From: Deltaproteobacteria bacterium
GTDB lineage: Bacteria > Desulfobacterota > Desulfobulbia > Desulfobulbales > Desulfobulbaceae
Length of the DNA stretch: 64,000 nt
Assembly: GCA_024280455.1 (NCBI GenBank)
Contig: JAJRQC010000053.1
Span: forward strand, 1 to 64,000
Direction: 5' to 3'
The notes under the pieces: model-generated
Seen by the model: only the letters and a program-made list of their open reading frames with translations
What the model was told of the DNA's origin: nothing
The model's database searches: none
Made by a program: the position numbers and the translations under genes
Shown here: piece by piece, positions 34,510 to 45,008 of the stretch
How positions within the stretch are numbered: the stretch's first letter is position 1
How the letters are laid out: the number at the start of each line of letters is the position of its first letter

Positions 34510-36735
34510 TTACTGGATCGGCCCGCATGGGGCCTGCTCCAGGTAGCGTACGGTTGACCTGAAACTTAACGGCGTGCTGAACAGAAACCCCTGTCCCTGG
34601 CAGCATCCTGCCTTCTCCAGGTATTGAGCCTGATGGGGCGTTTCCACCCCCTCGGCAATCAGTCCCAGCCCCAGGCCCTTTGCCATTGCAATAATTATGG
34701 CCACCATGGAATTTTCGCCGGCAGCCGGATTGATGCCGTCGACAAACGACTGGTCCATCTTCAGGGTATCGACCGGCAGTCGCTGCAGGTTGCTCAGGGA
34801 GGAATAGCCGGTCCCGAAATCGTCGATGGCGATCCGTATTCCCGCATCCGTTACCTTTTTCAGACATCGCATCTTGTCATGGACATCCTGCATAATAACG
34901 TTTTCCGTCATTTCAAGTTCAATGCAATGACCGGGAATATTATGCCGTTTCAGCAGCTCCACAAGGACCGTTGTAAAATTTGACTGCCTGAGCTGCAGGG
35001 CGGAAACATTAATCGCGACCACCGGAGGATCAATCCCCCGTTTCCTCCAGTTTCGCACATCCCGCAGCACCTGCTCAATAACCCAGTTCCCCAGCGGAAG
35101 GATGGTCTGATTTTCCTCCGCCTTGCCGATAAAGTCGCAGGGAGCAAGGCGTCCCCGGGTTGGATGCTGCCAGCGGACCAGTGCCTCCAGGCCACGGATC
35201 GAGCCGTCACTCAGGCGCACCTGCGGCTGATACTCTATGATGAACTCATTACGTTCAATCGCATTGCGCATTTCCGTTTCAAACGAGAGGTTGCTTAAAT
35301 GTTCTTTATCGAGCGCCGGTGAATAGAAACCGACATTGTTCTTGCCCCGGCCTTTGATCTCGTACATGGCCAGATCGGCATGATTGATCAGGGTATTGGC
35401 ATCCTGACCATGATCAGGGTAAACGGCAATGCCGATACTGGCGGTGATAAGGACCTCGTGGTGACCAAGGCAAAACGGCTCCTGCAGGATCTCGACAATA
35501 TTACGGGCAAGGTTTTCTGCATCCCTTTGTACTTTCAACTGGGGCATGAGCAGAACAAACTCATCTCCGCCGATCCTGGAGAGCGTATCCCCCTGCCGGA
35601 TGCAGTTTTCAATCCGTGATGCAATGGCCTCCAGGGCGCGATCGCCCAGAGCGTGCCCGAGGGTGTCATTAATGGCTTTGAAATGATCCAGATCGATAAA
35701 AAAAACCGCGATCCTGCCCTTATTACGCCTGGCCTGTTTGATGGCCAGGGCCAGGCGATCATTAAACAGGCTGCGATTGGGCAGCCCGGTCAGATGGTCA
35801 TGGTGGGCCTGATAGCAGATCTGCGATTCAATCTGTTTTCTCCTGCTGATATCCCGGGCAACGCCATATGTGCCCAGAAAAACATGGCGCCCATTGGTGA
35901 AATCTCTGTAATAGGCGCTCTGAACCGTTAACTCAACGGTAATGGGATCAGGATTGCCTGATTTCAACCCAGGCTTTTTGTTAAACTGCACCTCTAGAGT
36001 GACGGTCTTTTTCACATCCAGAGGTGTATTGAACATCACCTTTCCGGTTATCGTAGCATCAACCAGCAGGGAGCTGAAATGGCAACCGAGCAGCTCTTCC
36101 CGGGTATAGCCGAGCAGGAGCCTGATTCGTTCATTGACAAAGCTGAAACGCCCCTTTGAGTCCAGTATGTAGATAAAATCAGGAGACTTGTTGACAATAA
36201 AACGGTGCAGTTGTTCCGACACCTGCTGCCGCACCATCTTTCGTTCCCGCAATTTCCTCTGTTCACGCTTTTCCAAACTTTTTTTTATGGCGGACAACAC
36301 CTCGTCCGGCGCATAGGGCTTGCGAATAAAATTATCCGCCCCTCTTCTCATGGCCTTTGTCGCCGAGGACCAGGTTGAATCGCCGCTGATCACAATAATT
36401 GCCGCATCCTGGTTTCGGGCACGAACGAGCTCCATGAGCAAATGCCCATCCATACAGGGCATAAGCAGATCCAGCAGCAGCAGGTCAACATGGTGTCGTT
36501 CAAGAAGGGCCAGGGCCTCACTGCCGCTGCCGGCCGAAAGGCATTCGTAGCCGACAAGCCTGAGCAATACGATCAAACTTGCCCGGTACGGTTCATCGTC
36601 ATCGACAATCAGTAGCCGGGGCGGCTGTGAATCCTGCATTTCCTGGAGCTGTTCCAGGGCGCCAAGGAACTGTATGGTATCCGACTTGGAGATCCGATTT
36701 TTCTTCGATGTGTTGCTGTGGGTGTCGGTGGGCAT
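34510..36735 (-). CDS. Response-regulator diguanylate cyclase/phosphodiesterase (REC-PAS-GGDEF-EAL)
   Basis: The 741-residue protein combines four domains. A receiver (residues ~38-155) has the phosphoacceptor Asp in LLLLDLLMP. A PAS domain (~170-290) contains KSPDFIYILDSKGRFSFVN. A GGDEF domain (~310-475) has an intact active site, RIGGDEFVLLMP. An EAL domain (~485-735) has LEALVRWQHP and DDFGTGYSSLSNL. Both c-di-GMP synthesis and breakdown motifs look functional. No histidine kinase gene is adjacent. A decayed miniature element lies just upstream of the start. Confidence 0.93.
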   Translation of the reverse strand: MPTDTHSNTSKKNRISKSDTIQFLGALEQLQEMQDSQPPRLLIVDDDEPYRASLIVLLRLVGYECLSAGSGSEALALLERHHVDLLLLDLLMPCMDGHLLMELVRARNQDAAIIVISGDSTWSSATKAMRRGADNFIRKPYAPDEVLSAIKKSLEKREQRKLRERKMVRQQVSEQLHRFIVNKSPDFIYILDSKGRFSFVNERIRLLLGYTREELLGCHFSSLLVDATITGKVMFNTPLDVKKTVTLEVQFNKKPGLKSGNPDPITVELTVQSAYYRDFTNGRHVFLGTYGVARDISRRKQIESQICYQAHHDHLTGLPNRSLFNDRLALAIKQARRNKGRIAVFFIDLDHFKAINDTLGHALGDRALEAIASRIENCIRQGDTLSRIGGDEFVLLMPQLKVQRDAENLARNIVEILQEPFCLGHHEVLITASIGIAVYPDHGQDANTLINHADLAMYEIKGRGKNNVGFYSPALDKEHLSNLSFETEMRNAIERNEFIIEYQPQVRLSDGSIRGLEALVRWQHPTRGRLAPCDFIGKAEENQTILPLGNWVIEQVLRDVRNWRKRGIDPPVVAINVSALQLRQSNFTTVLVELLKRHNIPGHCIELEMTENVIMQDVHDKMRCLKKVTDAGIRIAIDDFGTGYSSLSNLQRLPVDTLKMDQSFVDGINPAAGENSMVAIIIAMAKGLGLGLIAEGVETPHQAQYLEKAGCCQGQGFLFSTPLSFRSTVRYLEQAPCGPIQ

Positions 36736-36756
36736 ATATCGTTTTAGTGGTACTGC

Positions 36757-36900
36757 GTAAGTGCAGACTTCGGTGCTCTATATTCGTTCAAGCAGGCCGA
36801 CGAGCTATAGCCCGTCTATGCAAGGAGGCCTGGCCGGACGAAGAGGCAGGTAAGCCTAGACTCCGGGCGTAGACTCCGTGGGGTGCGGGTGAACTCTTAC
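36757..36900. mobile_element. Decayed copy of the GTAA-ended miniature element (copy 3)
   Basis: The right end, complement of GTAAGAGTTCACCCGCACCC (36881-36900), and core strings shared with copy 1 identify this as a relative. The shared strings are GCAGACTTCGG, AGCAGGCCGACGA, GGAGGCCTG and CGAAGAGG. The outer left end and a target duplication could not be found, so it is truncated or eroded. It lies between rodA and the GGDEF-EAL gene. Confidence 0.65.
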
Positions 36901-36920
36901 GAAAATTTAATTATCCGGCC

Positions 36921-38033
36921 TCACTGCTGTACCTGGAAACGACGCATACGGATATTCATCAGGATGCCGACGGCAAGCAATGTGGTAATCAACGAGGATC
37001 CACCGTAACTAAACAACGGCAAAGGAATACCGACCACCGGGAGAAAACCCATGATCATAAACAGGTTGATCACCGCCTGCCAGAAAATCAGCATTACCAG
37101 GCCAAAGGCCAAAAGAACACCGAATTTATCACGGGCCGTCATTGCAATATTGATTCCCCAGAGCAGAAGAAAAAAATAACAGCTCAGGAAAATAAAGGCC
37201 CCGGCAAAGCCCCACTCTTCGGCCCAGACGGAAAAGGCGAAGTCGGTATGCCGTTCCGGAAGAAAATGGAGATGGCCCTGGGTTCCCTCCATAAAACCCT
37301 TACCGAAACTTCCTCCCGAGCCGACGGCTATTTTCGATTGCATGATCTGATAGCCGTGGTTCATGGGATCATCCTCGGGATTGAGAAAGGTTTCAATCCG
37401 GCGGCGCTGGTAATCCTTGAGCAGGAAGGTCCAGCCGACTCCGGCACAGGCTGCGCCCAGGACGCCAAGAATGCCAATGGTTGACCAGCGAAGCTGGACA
37501 AAAACGGTCATGGAAACAAACAAAATTCCGAGCATCAAAGCCGTACCCAGATCCGGTTGGATAAGGATCAGGGTAAAAGGAACACCAGTCAACAAGCCCG
37601 GAAGCAGAAGGTCACGCAACCGGTATCCGCCCCGCACCTCTTTTCTGGAATAACAGGAGGCCAGAACAAAAACCAGAACCAGCTTGGCCGGCTCCGAGGG
37701 TTGCAGGCGGAAAAAACCCAGATTTATCCAGCGCTGGGTCCCGGCAACGGTGTGGACAAAAAAATTAGTGTAGAGCAGAAGAAGAATCACCCCGGCGTAC
37801 ATGATATAACCCAGGCTTTCCATTTCTTTGTAGTCAATGGCCGTCAATATGAAAATAGCAAGCAGACCCGCACAGAAAAAATACATCTGCTTGAAGAATA
37901 CAGGGGAGGCCGAATCGCCGCCGTTCCAGGTGGAACTGTAGAGATTAGCCAGCGCCATCCCGGAGACCAGAAGCAGCATCAGCAACATTACCCAGTCAAA
38001 ATGATGTACAAGACGTCGATCAAAACGCAACAT
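36921..38033 (-). CDS. rodA: Rod-shape peptidoglycan polymerase RodA
   Basis: RodA is the SEDS-family glycosyltransferase of the elongasome that polymerises lipid II with PBP2. The 370-residue protein has about ten membrane helices. The SEDS motifs include GTQRWINLGFFRLQPSEPAK near residue 118, LILIQPDLGTALML, and the C-terminal GIPLPLFSYGGSSLITTL. A GGTGAGAGAGA site lies before the ATG. It is the last gene of the mreB-rodA cluster, 17 bases after mrdA. Confidence 0.96.
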   Translation of the reverse strand: MLRFDRRLVHHFDWVMLLMLLLVSGMALANLYSSTWNGGDSASPVFFKQMYFFCAGLLAIFILTAIDYKEMESLGYIMYAGVILLLLYTNFFVHTVAGTQRWINLGFFRLQPSEPAKLVLVFVLASCYSRKEVRGGYRLRDLLLPGLLTGVPFTLILIQPDLGTALMLGILFVSMTVFVQLRWSTIGILGVLGAACAGVGWTFLLKDYQRRRIETFLNPEDDPMNHGYQIMQSKIAVGSGGSFGKGFMEGTQGHLHFLPERHTDFAFSVWAEEWGFAGAFIFLSCYFFLLLWGINIAMTARDKFGVLLAFGLVMLIFWQAVINLFMIMGFLPVVGIPLPLFSYGGSSLITTLLAVGILMNIRMRRFQVQQ

Positions 38034-38050
38034 TCTCTCTCACCCCGTTC

Positions 38051-40063
38051 TTATTCAGAAGATCCCTGTCCACCAGCTGCTCTGGTCAGCAACGGGACAG
38101 CTCCTTCCAGTATCTGTACCGAAATTTCCTCTCCTTCGGTCAGCCGTTCCCGGAAATACGTTTCCAGAACCGCCCGGGCCACAGGTGCGGCACTGGATCC
38201 TCCATGAAGGCCGTGTTCAACCAGCACGGTCACGGCAATTTCCGGATTCTCAGCCGGCGCAAAGCAGGTAAACCAGGCATGATCCCGGTATTTATAAGGA
38301 ATATCCTCATCCTTAAGATGTTTATATTGTTTAATACGAACAACCTGGGCTGTTCCGGTCTTGCCGGCAACGGTAATTCCCAGATCCTTGAGACGTGCCC
38401 GCCGCCCGGTTCCGTGCCGTCCGTTGACAGCTTCAACAAGGCCCTTGCGAACCAGTTGCAGATTACGCCCCTGCCCTGCCAGCCTGTCCACCACCTGTGG
38501 CTCGAACTGCCTAACGACATGGCCGTCCGGATCCCGAACCTTTTCCACCAGGCCCGGCTTATACAGGGTTCCGCCGTTAGCCACGGTCGCGGTCATGAAT
38601 GCCAGCTGGATCGGCGTCACCAGGTTAAAGCTCTGGCCGATAGCCACTGACAGGGTCTCTCCCTCCTGCCAGACCTTGCCGTATCTCTTTTTTTTCCAGG
38701 CCGCAGTCGGGATAAGACCAGGCTTTTCATGTTCCATCTCCACTCCGGTTTTCCGACCCAGCCCGAAGAGGCGGGCATATTTGGCAATCCGGTCAACGCC
38801 TAGACGCTGCCCGACCTGGTAAAAATACACGTCACAGGATTCGGACAATGCCCGATTCAAATCAACGGCCCCATGGCCGCTGCGTTTCCAGCAGCGATAG
38901 GTCCGGTTGCCGAAGCGATAGTAGCCCGGACAGTAAATTACAGAATCCGGGGTGATAACGCCCTCGGCCAGTCCAGCCAGAGCCGTCACCAGCTTATAGG
39001 TCGAAGCCGGTGGATACTGGCCCTGAACAATTTTATTGACCAGCGGGTGAAGAGGGTTATCAAGCATCTCCTGCCAGTTCTTATGGGAGATGCCGCCGAT
39101 AAACTTGTCAAGTTCCAGCACCGGAGAACTGGCCAGGGCCAGCAGGCGGCCGCTGTTTACCTCAAGCGCGACCACGGCCCCGGCCTTATCTCCGGCCGCC
39201 ATGGCCTCTTCGGCCGTCCGCTGCAGATCCATGTCAATGGTCAGCTGCAGGTCGTTGCCCGGCAGCGGATCCATGCCTTTTAAGTTCCGCTGTTCAAATC
39301 CCAGGGCATTTACTTCCATGTAATGACGTCCTTTTTCTCCCCGCAGAGCCTTTTCTTCCAGGCGCTCGAGTCCCATCTTCCCTACCAGGTCGCCGCCCCG
39401 GTACACCCCTTCATCGGCAGATTTCAACTCTTTCTTATTAATCTCACCAAGATAGCCAATCAGGTGTGAGGCAAGATTTACATAATGGTAGACCCGAAGG
39501 GGGACCACTTCAATTTTAATACCGGGAAGATCCATCCGGTTGTTTTCAATATAGGCGACTTTTTCCCAGTCAATATCCTCTGCCAACCGAACCGGGATAT
39601 GGCCGGGGGTTCCGGCCATTTTACGGATACCGGCCAGCAGTTCCGACACATCGACCTCCAGGATCCGGGCCATTCTCTTGAGCAGGGCGTCATCCAGACT
39701 GTTATCTTCGCGTACCCAGACAACATTAAAAGAAGGCCGATTTGTGACGACCTCACGTCCTTTTCGGTCGAGGATATTGCCCCGGGGCGCGGCAATCTCG
39801 AGGTAGCGGACGCGGTTACTGTCGGCAAGGCGGCTGTACTTGTCTCCCTGCTGAATCTGCAGAAACCAGAGGCGGCTGATCAGAACAGCAAAAAAGAACA
39901 TTATAACAAAGGCGGCATAGAGGGCCCGCTTGCGAAGAAAATCAAGCTCGCCCTCATCACGATGAATCAAACGGGTTACGCCGACATCCTTTTTCCGCTC
40001 CATATCAAGCAGTGGTTCAGGACGCCTCCGGTTTGCCTTTTTTTTTCTTCTCAGGGTAACCAC
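38051..40063 (-). CDS. mrdA: Penicillin-binding protein 2 (elongasome transpeptidase)
   Basis: PBP2 cross-links peptidoglycan with RodA during elongation. The 670-residue chain has an N-terminal membrane anchor (ALYAAFVIMFFFAVLISRLW), the pedestal domain (APRGNILDRKGREVV) and a transpeptidase domain. The active-site motifs are PASTYK (SxxK), a SESCD block and KTGTAQ. The listed start is GTG 40063, three bases after mreD. An ATG 20 codons later (MERKKD) is an alternative. Confidence 0.96.
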   Translation of the reverse strand: MVTLRRKKKANRRRPEPLLDMERKKDVGVTRLIHRDEGELDFLRKRALYAAFVIMFFFAVLISRLWFLQIQQGDKYSRLADSNRVRYLEIAAPRGNILDRKGREVVTNRPSFNVVWVREDNSLDDALLKRMARILEVDVSELLAGIRKMAGTPGHIPVRLAEDIDWEKVAYIENNRMDLPGIKIEVVPLRVYHYVNLASHLIGYLGEINKKELKSADEGVYRGGDLVGKMGLERLEEKALRGEKGRHYMEVNALGFEQRNLKGMDPLPGNDLQLTIDMDLQRTAEEAMAAGDKAGAVVALEVNSGRLLALASSPVLELDKFIGGISHKNWQEMLDNPLHPLVNKIVQGQYPPASTYKLVTALAGLAEGVITPDSVIYCPGYYRFGNRTYRCWKRSGHGAVDLNRALSESCDVYFYQVGQRLGVDRIAKYARLFGLGRKTGVEMEHEKPGLIPTAAWKKKRYGKVWQEGETLSVAIGQSFNLVTPIQLAFMTATVANGGTLYKPGLVEKVRDPDGHVVRQFEPQVVDRLAGQGRNLQLVRKGLVEAVNGRHGTGRRARLKDLGITVAGKTGTAQVVRIKQYKHLKDEDIPYKYRDHAWFTCFAPAENPEIAVTVLVEHGLHGGSSAAPVARAVLETYFRERLTEGEEISVQILEGAVPLLTRAAGGQGSSE

Positions 40064-40066
40064 GGA

Positions 40067-40639
40067 TTACTCCCTGTACCGGTTGCCGGAACGAAGCCGC
40101 ATCTTATGCAGAGGAGAAATTTTCCCCTCGATCCGGCGGTTGAAAAACTCAAAAACCCGAAACAGAGGGAAGGTGCACAGTATGACAAGCCCGGCCCGCA
40201 TAAGCATCACCGGCCAGGACCATGGAACAAGAGGAGACTCGGAGGCAAAACTCATAAACACGTACACCAGCCAACTCACCAACAGATAGCTGACCCCGAT
40301 CATCGGCACCTGATAAAGCGACTCACGAACGGGCAGGTGCGAGGCCATGAACTTAAGCAGCAGGAATCCCAGGATCAAAAGCGCCGGATACATACCGAGC
40401 AACACCCCGGACAAAACATCAAAAATCAGCCCCAGGGGAAAGAGAATAATCAGGCTGCGAAAAAGATCATGCCGGTAGGCAAGATAGGCGACCAGCACAA
40501 AATAGAAGTCAGGGGAGGCATTCCAGAGAGGATTGACCATAAACAGAGTCGTCTGCAAGCCGATGAGCAGGACCCCGAGAGAAAAAAAACCGATAACAAA
40601 CATAATGGACTCGAAAAAAGGCAAAAATGCCATCTGCAC
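40067..40639 (-). CDS. mreD: Rod-shape-determining protein MreD
   Basis: MreD is a small membrane protein of the elongasome. The 190 residues contain about five hydrophobic helices. It shows WNASPDFYFVLVAYLAYRHD near residue 58, followed by GLIFDVLSGVLLGMYPALL, typical of the family. Identification rests on this pattern and on position between mreC and mrdA. A 144-base gap separates it from mreC and contains nothing recognisable. Confidence 0.9.
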   Translation of the reverse strand: MQMAFLPFFESIMFVIGFFSLGVLLIGLQTTLFMVNPLWNASPDFYFVLVAYLAYRHDLFRSLIILFPLGLIFDVLSGVLLGMYPALLILGFLLLKFMASHLPVRESLYQVPMIGVSYLLVSWLVYVFMSFASESPLVPWSWPVMLMRAGLVILCTFPLFRVFEFFNRRIEGKISPLHKMRLRSGNRYRE

Positions 40640-40783
40640 AGTACGGAATTACAAGACGATACGACCTTTCCGCCGTCGGTTTCGTGGCTTTTTTTTTTCG
40701 ACACCGACAATATTGCTTAATGCCATTTACGTACATGCCGCCTTCCGGTGTTTACGGAATCAGCAGACCATGCCGGTTCTATT

Positions 40784-41665
40784 TTATGGCTCAACGGGAA
40801 GGACACCGCCCTCTTCTTCCGAAATAATCAGTTCCTGTTCAACAACCAGCAGGTCTTCAAGGGTCAAAAAATCAACAGCCGGTTCAACCTCGACCTCCAA
40901 AAACATTCCCCTGCGCTTTCGGATTACCTTAGAGACTACGCCGATGGGCAATCCAGTCGGAAAGATACCACCGTAGCCGGCGGTGACTACCTGGTCGCCC
41001 TCTTCGACTTCAATGGTTTTCAAGATATAATCCAACTGATAGGTAAGTGAACCCGTGCCCTTGAGAATGCCGCGTACCCTGGATTTCTGCAACACCACAT
41101 CCATGGCACTCGACGGGGCGATGGCAAGTAACACCTTGGCATAATTGGGCGAAACGGAGAAAATCTGCCCGACAACCCCATCACCGTTAACCACGGCCAT
41201 TCCCTTGGAAACCCCGTCCCTGGCCCCCCGGTCAATAACAACACTTCTGAACCATACCGATGGGTCTTTGCCGATAATCCGGGCAGCCACCATGGGCAGG
41301 CCGGTCACGTTCTTGAAATTCAGGAGCTTACGCAGACGGGTATTAGTGGCAAGGGCCTCACGATTCTTATAACTTAAGGTTCGACATTCCTGCAGCTCAG
41401 CCCACAACCGTTCATTTTCCCGGCGCACGGACAACAGGTCAACATAGTCCTGCTTCAGGGAACGAAGAGAATCCGTACCGCGGGAAAAAATATTCTGTAC
41501 CGGTCCGACGGCTTCAAAGAGTAATTCGTGCAGAGGACCGAACTTCTGACTTCCCAGGGTAGAAACCAGAAAGATCAGCGTCATGGTCAAGAGAAACCCA
41601 ATAAGCAGGACAAGGCGAAAGGCCCGAAACCGACCCTTTGGTTTTCTACTTCCCTTTTTCCTCAT
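40784..41665 (-). CDS. mreC: Rod-shape-determining protein MreC
   Basis: MreC is a bitopic periplasmic scaffold that activates PBP2. The 293-residue protein has a basic N-terminus and one membrane helix (FRLVLLIGFLLTMTLIFLV). A coiled coil follows (QDYVDLLSVRRENERLWAEL), then the beta-rich domain with RIIGKDPSVWFRSVVIDRGA and SRVRGILKGTG. Its end is rich in acidic residues. It follows mreB by 75 bases. Confidence 0.95.
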   Translation of the reverse strand: MRKKGSRKPKGRFRAFRLVLLIGFLLTMTLIFLVSTLGSQKFGPLHELLFEAVGPVQNIFSRGTDSLRSLKQDYVDLLSVRRENERLWAELQECRTLSYKNREALATNTRLRKLLNFKNVTGLPMVAARIIGKDPSVWFRSVVIDRGARDGVSKGMAVVNGDGVVGQIFSVSPNYAKVLLAIAPSSAMDVVLQKSRVRGILKGTGSLTYQLDYILKTIEVEEGDQVVTAGYGGIFPTGLPIGVVSKVIRKRRGMFLEVEVEPAVDFLTLEDLLVVEQELIISEEEGGVLPVEP

Positions 41666-41740
41666 CAGGCTGGAAGATAATCAGAGGTAATGGCTGGAGT
41701 TGATTGACAGTGCGTGGATAAGCGAACCGCAAGCGCAGGC

Positions 41741-42784
<1,044 letters not shown>

Positions 42785-43019
42785 TCACCTATAGTTGTAT
42801 ATCTTATTTTAAACAGTCCACAGGGGATGCAAAAACACTGCACCTCCCCACCCCGAATCTGTAAGAATGCAAAAAGAAAAGTATCTACACCCCTTAGCGC
42901 CATTCACCTGTATCTTAAACAAACATTTTACAATACCAACACAGGGGAAAATTGACAACCGATATAGGCAGTCCCACAAAAAAATTAGCCGGGGGGAGCA
43001 TCTTGGCCGAGATTAAATC

Positions 43020-43049
43020 TTGACAAGGGGAGGTAAATCATGGTATCAG
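43020..43049 (+). promoter_or_regulatory. Probable promoter of tRNA-Ala
   Basis: An exact TTGACA (43020-43025) is followed after 18 bases by TATCAG in the extended context TGGTATCAG. The tRNA starts 21 bases further on. The -10 box is weak. Confidence 0.5.
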
Positions 43050-43069
43050 ATCCGAGTCAAACTTCGGGT

Positions 43070-43145
<76 letters not shown>

Positions 43146-43155
43146 CAGTAAACTC

Positions 43156-43192
43156 AAGGGGTTGTGGAATATTTTCCACAACCCCTTTTTTT
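43156..43192 (+). terminator. Rho-independent terminator after tRNA-Ala
   Basis: AAGGGGTTGTGGAA (43156-43169) pairs exactly with TTCCACAACCCCTT (43174-43187) around TATT, followed by a run of T. Confidence 0.95.
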
Positions 43193-43231
43193 GGCATCAG
43201 TTTCATGTGTCAGTATCATCGGATGGTGAAA

Positions 43232-45004
43232 TCAAATCGACTGGAGGTAGGCACGCCACCCTTTGTATACGGTTATTTCTACTCCATCATGAGAGACAAG
43301 GGGTTCAGCGATAAAGCCTGGTAACCATTCACCGCTTTCCAACTCAAGTTTTCCTATCCCTAATGGATGTGATATCTCACTGGTGAAATGCCCAAAGGCC
43401 GTCACAGAGAGGGCATACACCTCCACCTCAATGGCCTTGCCTTCCTTCTCATCCCTGACAAGACCTGGTCTAGCCGGAGTTTTGCTCAATGCATACATCC
43501 GGTAGCACGGTGCGGTTTCTGTTCTTCTAATCAATCTGGCACCCAGATCCTGGAGCTGATAATGAAGGGACAATCCCTGGAGATGGGCTCCGCAGACAAC
43601 AAGATGAACGCTGTCTTCCCCCTGCTCAGAGGTAGAATAGCCAGGGGGAAGATACTCTCCTGCTCCCATGGGCAGTTTGACCGCTTCATGAAGCCTTGCC
43701 CCTAAGCACAGCAGGCGCTCATCTGCAAAGGCGGGACCTGTCAGGGTTACCCCAAAGGGAAGTGTTGAGGTCATGCCGGCGGGAACAGCCAGGCTGCAGT
43801 AATCGAGGAGATTCATATAATTTGTGTAATAGCCGAGATTCGCGTTTAACCGTATGGGTTCAGCCGCCACCTCGGCCATGGTATAGCAGGTTCCAACAGT
43901 TGGGGTTACCAGAACATCCAACGGCCTGAGCAGGGTGTCGGTTTCCATCTTCAGTTCCTGCAGCTTGTGCATGGCCCTGAAAAGATCCTCTGCCGACTGT
44001 GGCTTACCACTGCAGATAATCTCACGGGTAACCGGATGACCGACCTCGGGACGGGTACGTAAAAAATCCCCCACCGCAACGCTCCGTTCCGCGACCCATG
44101 GCCCATCGTATAATAAACGGGCTGCGGCAAGAAAGGGGGAAAAATCAATCTCAACGCATTTCCCACCAATGGTGTTCAGGGTCTCCAGAATTTCCATAAA
44201 ACAGTTTTCATATTCCAGGTTGCCAAAAAACTGCAGTTGCTCTCTTGCCGGAATTCCGAATGTAAATGAGGCACCGGCGTGAACAACCCCTGAACCCCAT
44301 TCTTTCTTTCTTGAATAGGGCTCTTTGCTGTCATAGCATGCCGCCACCCGCATAATCTGACCGGCATCACCCGCACAAAGGGCGAAAATTGAGACGCAGT
44401 CCAGACTGCGACAGGCGGGCACCACTCCCCGGGTACTGAGTAATCCTCTGGTGGGTTTCACTCCCAGGATATTGTTGAGGGCTGCAGGTACCCGACCTGA
44501 ACCTGCCGTATCAGTTCCAAGAGAAAAGCTGCACAGCCCCTTGGCAACAGCCACTGCTGAACCGCTGCTTGATCCGCCTGCAATATATTCCGGATTAAAA
44601 CTGTTTCCGCAGGCCCCGTAGGGGGATCGGGTTCCCACAAGACCGGTGGCGAACTGGTCCATATTGGTCTTTGCAAGGGGAACCGCACCAGCCGTTATGA
44701 GCTGCTGTACCACAAAAGCAGATTCGGTCGGCAGATAGCTATACTCCGGACATCCCGCCGTAGTGGGGACACCTGCCAGGTCAATATTATCCTTGATCAC
44801 AAAGGGGATACCGTAAAGGGGGAGATTGTCTTCTGCTCGGGACTCCAGCGCCAGGAGATAGGATTCCACCTCTTCATTACTGAGCAGGTGTATCCAGATG
44901 GCAGGATCTTCTTCCCTGCACCTGTCCAGGCAAGCCATAATCAACGGCCTTAGACTTACGCCTGCGGCATACATCTTTTTAACAGCGGAAAAGCTCAGAT
45001 CCAT
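43232..45004 (-). CDS. atzF: Allophanate hydrolase
   Basis: The enzyme hydrolyses allophanate to two ammonia and two CO2. The 590-residue protein has an amidase-signature domain with the Ser-cisSer-Lys triad. The Lys is in FVIKDNIDLAGVPTTAG near residue 70, and the serines are in AGGSSSGSAVAVA and GTDTAGSGRVPAA. A C-terminal domain of ~130 residues follows, as in AtzF enzymes. It is the last gene of the operon, four bases after the carboxylase gene. It serves either the urea or the guanidine route. Confidence 0.94.
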   Translation of the reverse strand: MDLSFSAVKKMYAAGVSLRPLIMACLDRCREEDPAIWIHLLSNEEVESYLLALESRAEDNLPLYGIPFVIKDNIDLAGVPTTAGCPEYSYLPTESAFVVQQLITAGAVPLAKTNMDQFATGLVGTRSPYGACGNSFNPEYIAGGSSSGSAVAVAKGLCSFSLGTDTAGSGRVPAALNNILGVKPTRGLLSTRGVVPACRSLDCVSIFALCAGDAGQIMRVAACYDSKEPYSRKKEWGSGVVHAGASFTFGIPAREQLQFFGNLEYENCFMEILETLNTIGGKCVEIDFSPFLAAARLLYDGPWVAERSVAVGDFLRTRPEVGHPVTREIICSGKPQSAEDLFRAMHKLQELKMETDTLLRPLDVLVTPTVGTCYTMAEVAAEPIRLNANLGYYTNYMNLLDYCSLAVPAGMTSTLPFGVTLTGPAFADERLLCLGARLHEAVKLPMGAGEYLPPGYSTSEQGEDSVHLVVCGAHLQGLSLHYQLQDLGARLIRRTETAPCYRMYALSKTPARPGLVRDEKEGKAIEVEVYALSVTAFGHFTSEISHPLGIGKLELESGEWLPGFIAEPLVSHDGVEITVYKGWRAYLQSI

Positions 45005-45008
45005 GGCC

